DNA from: Flectonema sp. DT1601
Lineage: Eukaryota > Euglenozoa > Diplonemea > Diplonemida > Diplonemidae
Assembly (NCBI GenBank): GCA_964019425.1
Contig: OZ025822.1
Coordinates: forward strand, 930,001 to 994,000
Direction of reading: 5' to 3'
Length of the DNA: 64,000 nt
In this document: positions 34,701 to 44,485 of the stretch, in pieces
How the letters are laid out: each line of letters begins with the position of its first letter
How positions within the stretch are numbered: the stretch's first letter is position 1
Position numbers and translations under genes: made by a program
The notes under the pieces: model-generated
Told to the model about the DNA's origin: nothing
Database searches by the model: none
Seen by the model: only the letters and a program-made list of their open reading frames with translations

Positions 34701-34928
34701 GCGAGTCAGGTACTTGCGATTCTGTTCGCACCAGCTGGTGAAGATTCTGAAGCTGCTGCTTCCTCATCCAGCAGTTTGGAAGAAGACAGTATTGATATGC
34801 TTCCAATAGAATCGAATGTTGTTAAACCACTCGATGCTATTAATGTGACTGTGACTGACCTAACTGGGGATAGTGATGATGACATCATAACTCCATTTAC
34901 TGAGACTACGAGACCAACTGAAATCTAA
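31773..34928 (+). CDS. SNF2 family DNA-dependent ATPase, ATRX/ARIP4-like
   Basis: 1051 residues, no intron. Helicase lobe 1 carries Walker A GCILAHAMGLGKT (96-108), with the LAH.MGLGKT form typical of ATRX-like proteins. Motif II is DEAQ (220-223) instead of the usual DEGH/DEAH, and motif III is SGTPMMNN (248-255). Lobe 2 has GFFDGETPPKERN, YGVGGVGLTLTKA (505-517) and motif VI IFRAYRYGQTKPV (536-548), then GTMEDKV, again ATRX-like. Such enzymes remodel chromatin or clear DNA-bound proteins in the nucleus. No ADD or PHD finger is present; the 60-residue N-terminus is basic. The last 450 residues have a helical region and an acidic, Ser-rich end (residues ~990-1045) and match nothing I recognise. 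Confidence 0.92.
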   Translation: MSDRRTVKIHSGVDAWEQVKRSARASRQGKRSTAPVVKRKTLDIDKLDFNEQDINSIPEDEKWERAFEASELTILKQHQRDGISFMWYNLVRKKVGCILAHAMGLGKTCQILYLIRALQLTNKGKRFVVIATPSLVNTWETEAKKWFPQIDIYKVTSVQNPTDRYDQIYEWYNNEKGSILITTYSRLSAYVTEVQNGISTKEITSVKKMMFAHADVVCIDEAQQIKNDKSAKTMACRAFDTQLRVACSGTPMMNNIDELTSIIDFVRPDTWSKKGASEYIKPIHDSMRTSATKFDINLAEHRAKAVVNRLAGVVHRRDQTILKADLPEIHQYILRLKLSDIQAKLYQRYTKDFLSRKGDKCLFEYRAMTNRIAMHPLLIYSFINRRVEESNADPNHYKWATEILSNDDWSWLNQDDGNVSVKQLLGCSSKLQALLGIIETCWERGEKVLIFSSYVEILKFVKAFLLQCGECGTIGFFDGETPPKERNRIVGDFQKGLLNVLLLSYGVGGVGLTLTKATKVILLETNWNWAEIQQAIFRAYRYGQTKPVTSYQLISDGTMEDKVLTMMMRKDWLHRRIIDDETPTRQHIAGDMTYSYYGYTPRKRITWHQCPLSNKQEIDPMIESLEKLDDILTQASEYSTLLANDPDAGMELDDEQVEKSKHHLEEFHREVSNGAGLSGLINHSAMILQKKLQLEKKNREKRKLSVRFSEDTVIEKVDETTERPIDRIPKVPPGRKIQKVDPRVTYYTSQDLSKAREIVTRHAANPEVDAILADVGGRLHDTKRWCLTGLLAREVPSDTDTHGIIDLIFMQVLTNGASLMQNFLQVHPPSRRALEEMKCTLPQYSEWENEAVRENRDVANWVRALKGNRMLDATLDVSQIFRNILHQRGLTGADSVRDAFLQDVMGAWLLLPKWLATLIGFALNMNVSPVQYLIQMGFRSIMDWQIANNNKIKAILRNIVLSITGIDPDTSNLVNLASQVLAILFAPAGEDSEAAASSSSSLEEDSIDMLPIESNVVKPLDAINVTVTDLTGDSDDDIITPFTETTRPTEI

Positions 34929-35481
34929 CTTCTTAGGCTTGTGAGCCATTCGTGATGTCAAACTGAACTTCTTTTTTAATATTTATTTTGTGAATGTTTT
35001 TATCATTCTGAATGGATGTCGTTTTGCTGTTTTGCATATCTTCTTCCTAGCTGAAGATACAAAACTTCTTTCACAGCCCCGACTGGAAGACTAATTCCGA
35101 CCACCTTCTGAGTTGCGTACTCTGTTTTTGTTCTTTTTATGTTTGACTGCAGCAGTCAGTTGTTGTTTTTGGGTCTTCTTCTTCTTCTTCAATTAGAGGA
35201 AGTCATCAATTGGGACGTGTAGGCGGACCCTTCAAATATTAAATTACTGGACAATTAGAATCTGGTGATTTTGTTGGTTTGGTTTAGTTTTGATTGTTTG
35301 AAAAGTTTTATTTTCGAAGTCCCACCGATTTTGGAGGCATTTTTACAGCTTCGAAACAAATGGATCACTTGTTGTGATTACGTAGTGATTGCTTCCTCTG
35401 TCTCTCTTTGTAGGTAGTTCAGGTGGTTATCAAATATCTTATCAGCTCTTCGCACAACAACAACAACAACAACAACAAACA
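34929..35481. other. Intergenic region and CAA-rich leader
   Basis: About 0.55 kb. CTCTCTTTGTAG near 35402-35413 is a likely acceptor. The following leader ends in eight CAA-type triplets directly before the ATG. The frame is open through the leader, so an N-terminal extension with a Gln run cannot be excluded. Confidence 0.45.
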
Positions 35482-35841
35482 ATGAGCGCTCCTGCATACT
35501 GCACTGCTGGTCAGTTGACTGACTCTGACCGTAAGCACCTTGAAGATCAGATTTGTCTCTTCGTAAAAAGAGATGCTGCCAAGGCGGGACTTTCAGCTGT
35601 GAGTGACCACAAGAAGATTACTTTAAATATGAACGCTGAGGCCACAAAGCTTGGAGGAAAGGACGGATTAGTTCTTAAGTGCACAGGTAACCTCCCAGTC
35701 GAGTCGGGACTTAGTGGAAGCGGTGATGGGTTTGAAATTCACTTTTCGTGCCAGAAGAAGGGAGCAAACGTAGGTGACTGGGAGATGCGTCAGGACTTAT
35801 TTAAGAAGGTTGATGCCGGATTCGCTGGTGAGAAGTTATAA
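35482..35841 (+). CDS. 119-residue soluble protein, function unknown
   Basis: I start it at the ATG in ACAATGAGCGCTCCTGCA, the first after the acceptor-like TTTGTAG and the CAA-rich leader; the frame is open 31 codons upstream. The product (MSAPAYCTAGQLTDSDRKHL onward) is small, soluble and alternates helix and strand. Codons favour AAG and GGA, which suggests strong expression. It has Cys at 7, 20, 60ish and 92ish and ends DAGFAGEKL. I do not recognise the family. Confidence 0.7.
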   Translation: MSAPAYCTAGQLTDSDRKHLEDQICLFVKRDAAKAGLSAVSDHKKITLNMNAEATKLGGKDGLVLKCTGNLPVESGLSGSGDGFEIHFSCQKKGANVGDWEMRQDLFKKVDAGFAGEKL

Positions 35842-36296
35842 TCTCATGAATCTGGTAGATAAATATACTTTGTACCCTTCATTGAGTTGTTAGGTGTTTT
35901 TATTTTATTTCGCGCCTCCCTTTTCTTTTATTTTCTTCTCTTCCTTCTTATCGATCGCCAAAAAAAAAAAAAAAAAAAAAAAAAAGGAATAGTTATATAA
36001 GGGCACAACTCTCGGGCGGCTCGAATTTTTTTCCAGTTTGAAGAACGACATGTGTGTCGTAGTGACGTACTCTGTTCTTGTTTACAGTTGTTTGAGTTTA
36101 CATATTTCTGAGACAATTATTCTATTCCAGTTTACCCAACAAGAAATATGTAATTCCTCTGCAAACAAAAACTTGCAGCACATGGTTACTGGTCAGGCCC
36201 TACTGGTTAGGCCCTACTGGTCAGGCCCTAGTATATATTTAATCTGCTGAATACTTTATTTTATTTCTTTTTATCAGCACCCTTACATACCACCAG
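35842..36296. other. Intergenic region with 14-base tandem repeat
   Basis: 455 bases: an A run near 35960-35986, then three copies of a 14-base unit at 36188-36229, then TTTCTTTTTATCAG, acceptor-like, 18 bases before the next start codon. Confidence 0.5.
36188..36229. repeat. Three tandem copies of a 14-base unit
   Basis: The unit is ACTGGTCAGGCCCT; the middle copy has TTAG for TCAG. It lies about 70 bases before the TRF4-like gene. Confidence 0.85.
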
Positions 36297-37931
36297 ATGT
36301 ATAAGGGAATGCGTGATATAGTTGTTCCGTTGATTTCAGTGTCGCCTCCGTACTACGATGATGGTCCGGAGAGTCCAACGGGATTAGTGCGGACCGGAAG
36401 TTCGACGTCATTGTGCAGTAGGAGTAGTAGTTTATATTTACCATCGTCTGCTGTTAGTCCAACAATGACACCTTGTGATGATCAGATGAGTACAGGTTCT
36501 GAGTATCCAATCCAACAGAGAAGTAGGAAAATGAGTTTAGTTTCAGCCACAAGCAACAGTAACTATCTGACTGTGGAACAGCAGCAACCAGGAACTCCAG
36601 TTTTTGGACCTTTAGCTCTTGTTGAGAGGAGGTTGAGCATCACTTCAATTCACAGTTCAAACTTTCTGACTGCTGATTCATCGTACCCGGGTACACCAAC
36701 TTCAGCCCCAAGTAGTGGAGTTAGTGAACCAGATTCTGATAAAGCGAGTACTAAGAGTGCAACAGATAGAATATCAACCCCGTGGGCTAGAAAATTAACA
36801 GTTACTGAAGGTATCTCACTCGGTGACGAAATTAAAGCCGTCGGTGCTTTCTTGAAACCCCTACACTCCGAAGCCGCTCGTTCTGCAGCCCTCCGTCAAC
36901 TCCTCCAACAATACGTTTCTCAATACTGCGCACACTCAACTGTAAAGTTTATTGGATCTGTTGCTATTGGAGTAGCTCTTCCGACATCTGCGACTGACCT
37001 CGTCGTTGAAGGTTGGGCAGCTGACCAGCAGTACGTTAGTACCATTGCTTCACATTTAACACTCGAAGGGTATGTTATTTAACTTCTGTTTTTGGATTAA
37101 CGGTGTCAAGCGAATACTCAAATTTCACAAAACAGGTACACTGCAACAGTAGTTTCTCCTACTGAGATTTGCGTTGACGGCGGACGTGTTGTTTTTGAAG
37201 CAGGTATCTCATCGGAGAGAAAATTGGTCCACATGTTGAAGCGCCGTCTTGACAGAATTGGTGGCAGTATTAGAAATGTGACCCTCACCCTGAGAGTTAT
37301 TTTACATCAAAGTAACCTGGATGGGTACAAAAAGGGAGGACTCACTGGAGTGGCTCTAACTCTGATGATGGTCACAATTGCTGAGAAATTAGAGAAGAAA
37401 GAATCTAGCATCACGTCGGAGGAGTTTGGTGCCAAACTACTCATCACATCCTTAAAGACTTACAGCAAGTGGAATTGGGCGAATCCAATCACGATGGAGA
37501 GATCAGCTCCTCCGGTAGTAAATCAACATGATCCATTACCGCTCTCTCGAAAAACTCGCGAGAAGAGAGCTATCGTTGTGTCGCCTTATGATGGAAATAA
37601 TCAAGCAAAAGGTTGCATAAAGAGCATTCAGATTGGAGCTATTTTTCAATATGTTGCCTTAGCTCTCGATAAATGGCAGGTTCCAGCGGTGACCGAAAAC
37701 GATCGGCTGAGCCGCGGTGTGACACCACTAAGCTCCGTAATCGCTCACAAGGAGCTATGGGCCAGAACACAAGTTATTCGTCTGGCTGACTCCCAACCTG
37801 CACAGCTCTGTCTTCGCCCTCCTTCACCAGGTCTTCCAAATAGTAACTACCTACCAAGTAGCTGTTTTGATCAACCTCGGTCTCCTTCCATGTGTAGCTC
37901 TCGTTCTGATTTTTCTGAAACTTTGGAGTAG
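36297..37931 (+). CDS. TRF4/PAPD5-like nucleotidyltransferase with eroded catalytic motif (two exons)
   Basis: Exons 36297-37069 and 37136-37931 are joined across a 66-base GTATGT...ACAG intron, giving 522 residues. The first 165 are Ser/Thr/Pro-rich and hold a repeated motif, SNYLTV...PGTP and SNFLTA...PGTP. The catalytic core follows: FIGSVAIGVALPTSATDLVV (218-237) aligns with the GS...LPTSDIDLVV of non-canonical poly(A) polymerases. The second part, LTLRVILHQSNLDGYKKGGL then ALTLMMV, matches the conserved central helices of that family. The first catalytic Asp is Ala232, and the third Asp region reads RVVFEAGIS, with no Asp in the usual place. Active members add A or U tails to RNAs in surveillance; this one may be a non-catalytic partner. 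That is inference from the motif. Confidence 0.8.
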
Positions 37932-40207
37932 TTTGACCGCAGTTTTTGTTTTATAGCAGTCTAATCTTTGTGCCAAATTGAGCGATTTAGTTAGTTTGAA
38001 GTTTTCATGTGGTTGGTACAAATACAGCCTCCTTACCGAGTGGTGAATAACGAGGTACCAAATACCATAAAAATATCCAACGGAAGCAGACGGTAAGTTT
38101 CGGGTGAAAAGAAATCGACGGCTTTACAGGTTCGGCAAACCTTATGAATTATATCATTATAAGAGAGTACCAACCTTGTTATCTTATCGTCAGAATTGAT
38201 TCTTTTCCTCGAGCCTCTAAACTATCTTCTTATTTTTTTTTTTTTTTGCCAACTTCAAAAAACACAACATTTATTTTTTTAATTTTTTTTTTTGTGCGAA
38301 GACTTGTTGAGGTTTTTATTATGAAGTTTTTTTCAGCTGCGCAATTCGGACTGCGTGTGAGTATTTGTCGTCGAATAACAGGTGGCGTGTTTACATTTCC
38401 TTTTGGTGTGTCTCAGAAATCAATCATTCTGAGATTACTATTTGTTGCGAGATTCTCTTTGTCTATTCTATTTGTTGTTGTTTGGTTCCTCACAATCACA
38501 TTTTGTCATTTATTTTCTTAAGTGCCTTGCCACCTTGTGCCCCATTTGTTCCCAAAATATTTGAAGGAGCTCAAGGAGCGTAGTTGTTGCGAAAAATATT
38601 TCGGAGAGAAGATCTACGCAAAGCAGTATTGGCTGATGAATAAAGTGTGCTATTTGATTTATTTATGTCTTACCTCCTGTCTATCTGTGCTGCAGTGATC
38701 TGGTTCTTGTACTGCTTTGGAAATAACTTTTCCAAAAGGAAGTTAAACCTTCCGTAGGTTGTCTACTCAAAGCGAAAAGATTTAATTCACTTAGCTTAGC
38801 AGGTCATGGCTGAGCATATGCTGGACCATCTGTTTCTGTATTTCTTGCCTCCTAACCCATCGAAAAGATTGTGCAGCTTTCTATTTTTAGGGAGGACAGA
38901 CGCAAATTTCGGAACAAGGAAAAATAAATTTCTATTTTCCGGTTCTCTACTAACCCGTAGTGGCTCACTGGTTCTAAACTGGTACAAGATACCAGCTGAT
39001 GTTGGGATCGTATCGGTTGAGATTACTCGGCATTGAGAGGGGTTTCCCTTTCATCATTATATTTAAACGAGACCTGCGACAATCAAGAAGCAGCTCATAT
39101 CAATTTATGTTATGCTTTATTATACTACCATCAGCACTTGCAGAAAACACTCCACACAGATATGTGATTTGGAAATTCGGTACTGAAAATCTCGGCGCGT
39201 AGTCGTGTCTCTCTCCTGATATCCCAACCTCGATTCCGTCTCATGCATTAATGCCAGCTCCCACATAGGACTCGTGAATTGCATCTTTCATAACGGAAAG
39301 CGATGAAAGAAGCCTCTCCAAATCCTCGTTTTTTTCTCTTTCCCATTGTTCGGAAGGTTTATGGAGTTAGTATCCTATTTTTTCTTTTATGTTTTTTTTT
39401 TTTCCCTCCAACTTCCAGTCCATGTATCGCGACCGTTTTCCCATCAGATCCCACGAGCACTTGCAAACAAAAGGTAGGTTCACATGTTATTTTCTTTATT
39501 TTTCTTTTTTTTTGCCGTATTTCTTTTTTTTTTTTTTTTTTTTTTTCCCCTTTGTTTCCTTCCAGTGACCCACGACCCCAAGCTGAAGACAAATAAAGCA
39601 ATCATTTGTACCTTCAAAGTGGAAAGCCCGATGAGATGACTCGTCTTCCTGTTACGATCCCTTTTGTTAGGCTCTAAACAAACCGCCCATTTTCATATCG
39701 TTGGAGTTGTGAAAACATACTTACATCTCAAGCTATGTTTAATCTAGGTTAGTACCAAGACGGCATCAAATTGTATTATTTATCACTAAAAAATAATTCT
39801 TTTTTTGTTAATATGATTGTTGCCCCCCCCACCATTCTAACATTAGCAGGAGTGCTAAGAGATTGTTTATTGTGTTGTCGCGTAATATGCGACGAATTGC
39901 TACCCAAACCATGGAAGTGGTTTCTAGCACTGGGCTAACTATCTGTTTGTCTATCCTCCTATTGTAGAGCAACATGACAACTTGTATCTCAAACAAGTGG
40001 TATAAACTGAACCGTTGGGCAGGTATCGTTTTTTTGTATTTGATGAATCTTTGCCTGATTTGGTGTGTATCTGGGGCTTCTTTTATAACATCATCTTTCC
40101 TGTGATTCCGGACACCTATTAGTCGGTTCTCACATGTCTTCTGTTGTTTGTGCATTTCGCCCTTTTGTTCAAGATGAACAGGACGGTTAAGAAACATTAA
40201 AATTTGT

Positions 40208-40242
<35 letters not shown>

Positions 40243-40714
40243 TAGGTGTGCTAGTCATCGTTTCTGTTGTCGTAAGTCCTCAGATCGTAATTTTACAAAT
40301 TAATTAATATAATAATTATTCTTGTTCCCACCAGGCCAACAAAATGTCAGTGCCAGAATCAACTTGTAGTTTCGAACAGGAGTTGCAGAAGGTTAGCGAA
40401 CATTGAGGGGAAAGAGAATGAGCTTAAGAAAGTTACTAATCAAATGAATGTTGATATCCTGCTTGTCGTTCAGCTGATGAATAACCCGCCAACTTATCAG
40501 ATCTGACCGAGCAGGTCGCAAGATTGAAGTTTACTGAATTGGAATAATAAATACATCAGTTTGTTGGAAGGGTCTCAGGTGTGCTCGCTTTCTCTTGACA
40601 CATTTCGGACTTATTTCTTGTAAAAAACTCAAAGCAACAGACATCAGAATTTCATTTTTGTTTTCATACTTGCTGTTTACCTGAACCACTTCCTGAAATA
40701 ATGTTTGCTTTTGC

Positions 40715-40774
<60 letters not shown>

Positions 40775-40803
40775 AGAGAAGATAACACCAAAACCTTATA
40801 TAG
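37932..40803. other. Gene-poor region between the gene cluster and the tandem array
   Basis: About 2.9 kb with long T runs (near 38230-38247, 39522-39546, 40208-40241). No frame shows a domain. At 40344 an ATG follows TTCCCACCAG, but its frame closes after 20 codons; the bases after it read as a decayed helical stretch. A CAG run lies at the right end. Confidence 0.5.
40717..40773. repeat. CAG/GCA trinucleotide repeat, about 19 units
   Basis: Uninterrupted GCA units over 57 bases. It is directly upstream of the reverse-transcriptase fragment and is separate from the Gln codons of the array genes. Confidence 0.95.
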
Positions 40804-41103
40804 ATGGCTGACATTAGAACTCTCGGCACAAATACAATTAAAACCTACCTAACGATGCTACTTTGGCAAAATGTGAAAGGTCTAATGGAACTAAAAAAAC
40901 ATGTTGTGTTCCTCCCTGTAGACAAAGCGAGACATGACTGTGCGGTTATGTGTAAAGCTTCCTACTGTAGACTATTGAAAAATGAAATGGAAGGTTACGA
41001 AAAAGTAGAGAACATACTAAAGAACGGATTAACTAAAGCAAATAAAGAACTCAAATTTCCAAAAAATCACTGGTGCAGTGCCGTACTTATATGGGATTGT
41101 TAA
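40804..41103 (+). mobile_element. Reverse-transcriptase N-terminal fragment of a retroelement
   Basis: A 99-codon frame. The stretch HVVFLPVDKARHDCAVMCK followed by YCRLL resembles the '(F/V)xPxDKASNNxVxxCKxYY' block at the start of reverse transcriptases of LINE or Penelope-like elements. The rest of the polymerase, including the catalytic YxDD box, is absent. It stops within a few bases of the left edge of the tandem array at 41106, so the array probably truncated it. Family placement is uncertain. Confidence 0.45.
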
Positions 41104-41907
41104 ACTGTGTGTTGTGTATTGTTTGTTGAAACTCTGACGAGTTCTCATTACCCTTTGTGTGTGTTGTGTGTTCATACGTGTGGTTTGAGTGTTCGTGTGT
41201 CTGTGTCAGATGTTTGTGAAACTATTTCTTTTGCCTTCGTTGACTTTACTGAACTTGTTCTTCGTGTTGTGATTCGTGGTGAAGTTGTGTTGTGTTGGAA
41301 TTAAGTGTCGTGTTGTTTAACTCTGGTGAGTTCTTATTGTGGTTTGAGTGCTCGTTGGTTTCGTTGGTGTTTCCTTTTTTTTGAGTTCCCATGTTTTGTG
41401 CGTGTTGAGTGTTGCGTGTTACGGAAGTGCGCATGTCAGATATGTGTGGAACTATTTCTCATTGATTGTACCGATAAATCCGGTCGCCTGCTTGCTTTTA
41501 AAATTATGCCTTCCTTGATTAACTGAACTTGCATTGTGTTGTGATTTGTGGTGAAGTCGAATAGTGATGTATGGAATGGAATGGAATGGAATTGTATTGT
41601 GTTGTTTAACTCTGACGAGTTCCTATTACCTTTTATGTGTGTATGTGTATGTGTTATGTGTGTTGTTGTTATATGTATTGTGTGGTTTTTGCACGTGTTT
41701 CCATTTTGAATGTGTTGTTTGTACATCCTCAGATATGTTACCTTCTTTTGTGAGCTTCTTGTAATAATATACTACGGTGCCTTCTCTAGACCCGTTTCGA
41801 GCAAAGGCAAACGACGATTGCCTGTTTTCATTCTTCCTTTTTGTAATTTCTGTTATATTCATCCCCCCACCTTTCAGCCGGTAGTATCCACAGTTCGTTT
41901 GCAAATA

Positions 41908-42834
41908 ATGTTTTGGACAACCGTTACCCCGTGGGAGGAGGAGGGAGAGGCACCGCGTGGTGCAAGAACAGAGGTCGGGAGGGGCACCAGCAAGCGTGGT
42001 GCCTCCCCCAAGAAGGAGCAAGAGAGGAGGAGGGGCTCCCATGAGATGGAGCGAAGGGAACTGCTGCGCATGGTGAAGGATGTTCTGCGTGAGTCGGATC
42101 CTCAGCAGCATCAGCAGCATCAGCAGCAGCAGCAGCAGCAGCAGCAGTCATTATCATTGGTGCAGCAGCAACAACCGGAAGAACAGCAGCAGCAACAACA
42201 ACAACAACAACAACAACACCAACAACAACAACAAAAACAGCAACAGTCATTATCATTGGTGCAGCAGCAACAACCGGAAGAACAGCAGCAACAACAACAA
42301 CAACAACAACAACAACAGCAACTGCAGCAGTCATTATCATTGGTGCAGCAGCAACTAGAAGAACAACAACCACAACAACAGCAATATCAGCCTCGGCCTT
42401 CGCATTTACCTCAGCCGCTCACGTCACAGCGTGCGAGGAGCGAGCAGCCAACATTGCTACCACCGCAACAACAGCTCCGCGCATCATCGCTGCATCGTAT
42501 TCCGGCGATTGCGTCGAGCAGAAGGCCAACGGAAACAGACTTCCGTACGAGGCAAATTATCGGATGTTTCATTATTTTTTTAATAATGGCATCATCAGTT
42601 GTCGTTGGCCTGTATTTGCACCCCGAATTGTTGGAGAGAATTGTGACTGCTTTTTCTTTGCTGCGATTCATGTTGAACCTCTACGTCGCTCTGTACCCTC
42701 CGCCTGTCGTGATCGTTGCGGTGATCGGCAGCTGGTGTGTATCGGGTACGTGGAGGGAATTCGCGTTTCGCTTGGCGACGTTCCCGTTCCAAGTAGGCGT
42801 CTACTTGGCGGGGGGAGTACGTGGATTGCTGTGA
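41908..42834 (+). CDS. Gln-rich membrane protein, array copy 1
   Basis: 308 residues. I start at MFWTTVTPWEEEGEAPRG because ATCCCCCCACCTTTCAG, a strong acceptor, ends 30 bases upstream; the open frame reaches back to 41710 without support. The charged N-terminus is followed by a Gln-rich region in which QSLSLVQQQ occurs three times, twice followed by QPEEQQ. After a Ser/Arg linker, the C-terminal third is hydrophobic: RQIIGCFIIFLIMASSVVVG, then a stretch ending YPPPVVIVAVIGSWCVSG, and a basic end. That gives two or three membrane spans with the Gln-rich part on one side. I recognise no family. Copy 2 at 50027-50971 differs mainly in Gln-run length. Confidence 0.65.
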   Translation: MFWTTVTPWEEEGEAPRGARTEVGRGTSKRGASPKKEQERRRGSHEMERRELLRMVKDVLRESDPQQHQQHQQQQQQQQQSLSLVQQQQPEEQQQQQQQQQQQHQQQQQKQQQSLSLVQQQQPEEQQQQQQQQQQQQQLQQSLSLVQQQLEEQQPQQQQYQPRPSHLPQPLTSQRARSEQPTLLPPQQQLRASSLHRIPAIASSRRPTETDFRTRQIIGCFIIFLIMASSVVVGLYLHPELLERIVTAFSLLRFMLNLYVALYPPPVVIVAVIGSWCVSGTWREFAFRLATFPFQVGVYLAGGVRGLL

Positions 42835-43536
42835 AGTGAAGAAGTCGCAAGGCAAGAAAGTGATCCGAACCATCCATTTTTTGGCTCGAATTGTTTTTGG
42901 CGTGCGCGACTTTTGTTTCCCTGTCTGCTTTCGATTTCCATTCATTTTGTGTTGTGCCCTCCTCGCATGGGGCTCTGGCTTTTGTTCTGCACAGATCATC
43001 AGCTTTTGCATGTCGACTTTAGTTTTTTTATTTTCTTTTTAATATTGCACGCGCAGGAATTGCTCGGAGTGACTTCAGTCATTTGAAAAACTTCGGGCGA
43101 CCACCTGACAACGGGTTTTTGGGGTTTTGCACATTTGTTTTTTTTCTTTTTAACTGCACTATTTCGTTATGGACTTTGTTTATCTCGTTCCCTTTTTTTC
43201 CCCCACATTTGTGATGTTGCGCCGTTTTTTTTTGGTTCTGTTTGTTTTGGTTCTGTTTACACAAAAAAAAAAAAAAAAAATTATAATAAATAATAATAAT
43301 AACAAAAAAAAAGAGAAAAAAAAAAATAATAGAAACTTTCTTTAAATACGAGTTTTGTATGCTTTGTATTGTATTGTACTGCGTTGCTGAAGAGTACTTC
43401 CCTTTCCCAATTGCCATGTTTGCATTCCTTTTTACGTGTTGTGTGTCACGTCCCTTTTTCACAACACGTCGTACGCCGTAGATGTTTCATCCCTTTCCAC
43501 TTTTTTTTAAGAATTAACTGCCTGGTTTTTTTTTCG

Positions 43537-43891
43537 GTGTGATGCGCTGTGCGAGTCCTGTTGTTTCTCATGTCCGGAACACATGGTAGTTTCAGCAGCA
43601 TGTGACTTGAAGAAAAGAGTTACGTCTTATCCCTTCCTTCCTTCCTTCCTTCCTTCCTTTCGTTTCATCCATTCATTTATTTCAGTGTGATGTCGTCTGT
43701 GCTTCCCTTTTGTTTCATGTGCGAGCAAGTTTGGAGCATCCGCAGCGGCATGTGACGAAATCATCGAGTGTTATGTCTCTCTCTCTCATTCTTTTGTTTT
43801 TCGGTGTGATGCGTTGTGAATGCCGTCTGTTTCATGTCCTAACAGAATGGCAGTAGTAGCAGCAGCATGTGGCTGATAATCTGAAGTCTCT
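43537..43891. repeat. Three imperfect tandem repeats in block Y
   Basis: Units start GTGTGATG at 43537, 43685 and 43804. Each continues TGTG, then a TGTTTC(T)CATGT box, then (AGCAG/CAGCGG)CATGTG(A/G)C and a GTCT-type end. The same three occur in unit 3 (56897, 57041, 57160). They do not share a reading frame, so a protein-binding or structural role is more likely than coding. Confidence 0.7.
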
Positions 43892-44397
43892 TTTTTTTTT
43901 TTTTTTATTTTTTCCTTTCGTGTCGTGTTGCCGTCGTCGTGTCTTCGGTTCTTCGTGCGGTCGGTCCTTCACTACTACTTTGTGTTGTGTTGTGTTGTGT
44001 TGGGGATCGCTTTTTTGTGAAGAACGGAGAGTGTTGTGTGTGCTGCGTGCCCGGTAGTAAGAAAGTAAATGTACCGTATTACTGCTGTTTGGACTTTGGT
44101 AGTTAGTGGTGAGCTCCACGCAGTCCAAGTCCTTGTCATGCTGGCCTGAAGACGGTTACTTTTTGTCCCCTTTATTCCAATTCATGTTTTTCTTTGTTGT
44201 TTCCCCTGTACCCCATTGACCCCACATAGATCACTTTCTTTAAATACGAGTTTGCGGACTTGTATTGTTGTGTTTCGTGCTGAAAAAACAAAAGCAAAAA
44301 ATAAAAAAATATAATTAAAAGGTAGCAAGTGCCTGTTTTTTGTGTAAAAACAGGTGTTTGCTGGAAAAAAAGAAAAAAAAAAAAAAACCACAAGAAC

Positions 44398-44485
44398 AAA
44401 AACTAAAAAACTAAAAAACTAAAAAACTAAAAAACTAAAAAACTAAAAAACTAAAAAACTAAAAAACTAAAAAACTAAAAAACCA
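44398..44485. repeat. CTAAAAAA octamer microsatellite
   Basis: About ten CTAAAAAA units. It is present in unit 1 only; the matching place in unit 3 has a short A/T-rich stretch instead, so it expanded or was lost after duplication. Confidence 0.9.

Noticed and set aside
38144-38521. 125-codon frame rich in Phe and Ser
   Set aside because: Driven by T runs; no acceptor, signal or domain that convinces.
40344-40406. Short frame MSVPESTCSFEQELQKVSEH after TTCCCACCAG
   Set aside because: Good acceptor context but closes after 20 codons; at most the start of a decayed gene.
41924-42373. Antisense frame of Val/Ala runs over the Gln-rich gene (and its twin at 50043-50510)
   Set aside because: Shadow of the CAG/CAA repeats on the other strand.
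44398-44485. Regular octamer repeat considered as a CRISPR-like array
   Set aside because: No spacers and no longer repeat; a simple microsatellite in a eukaryote.
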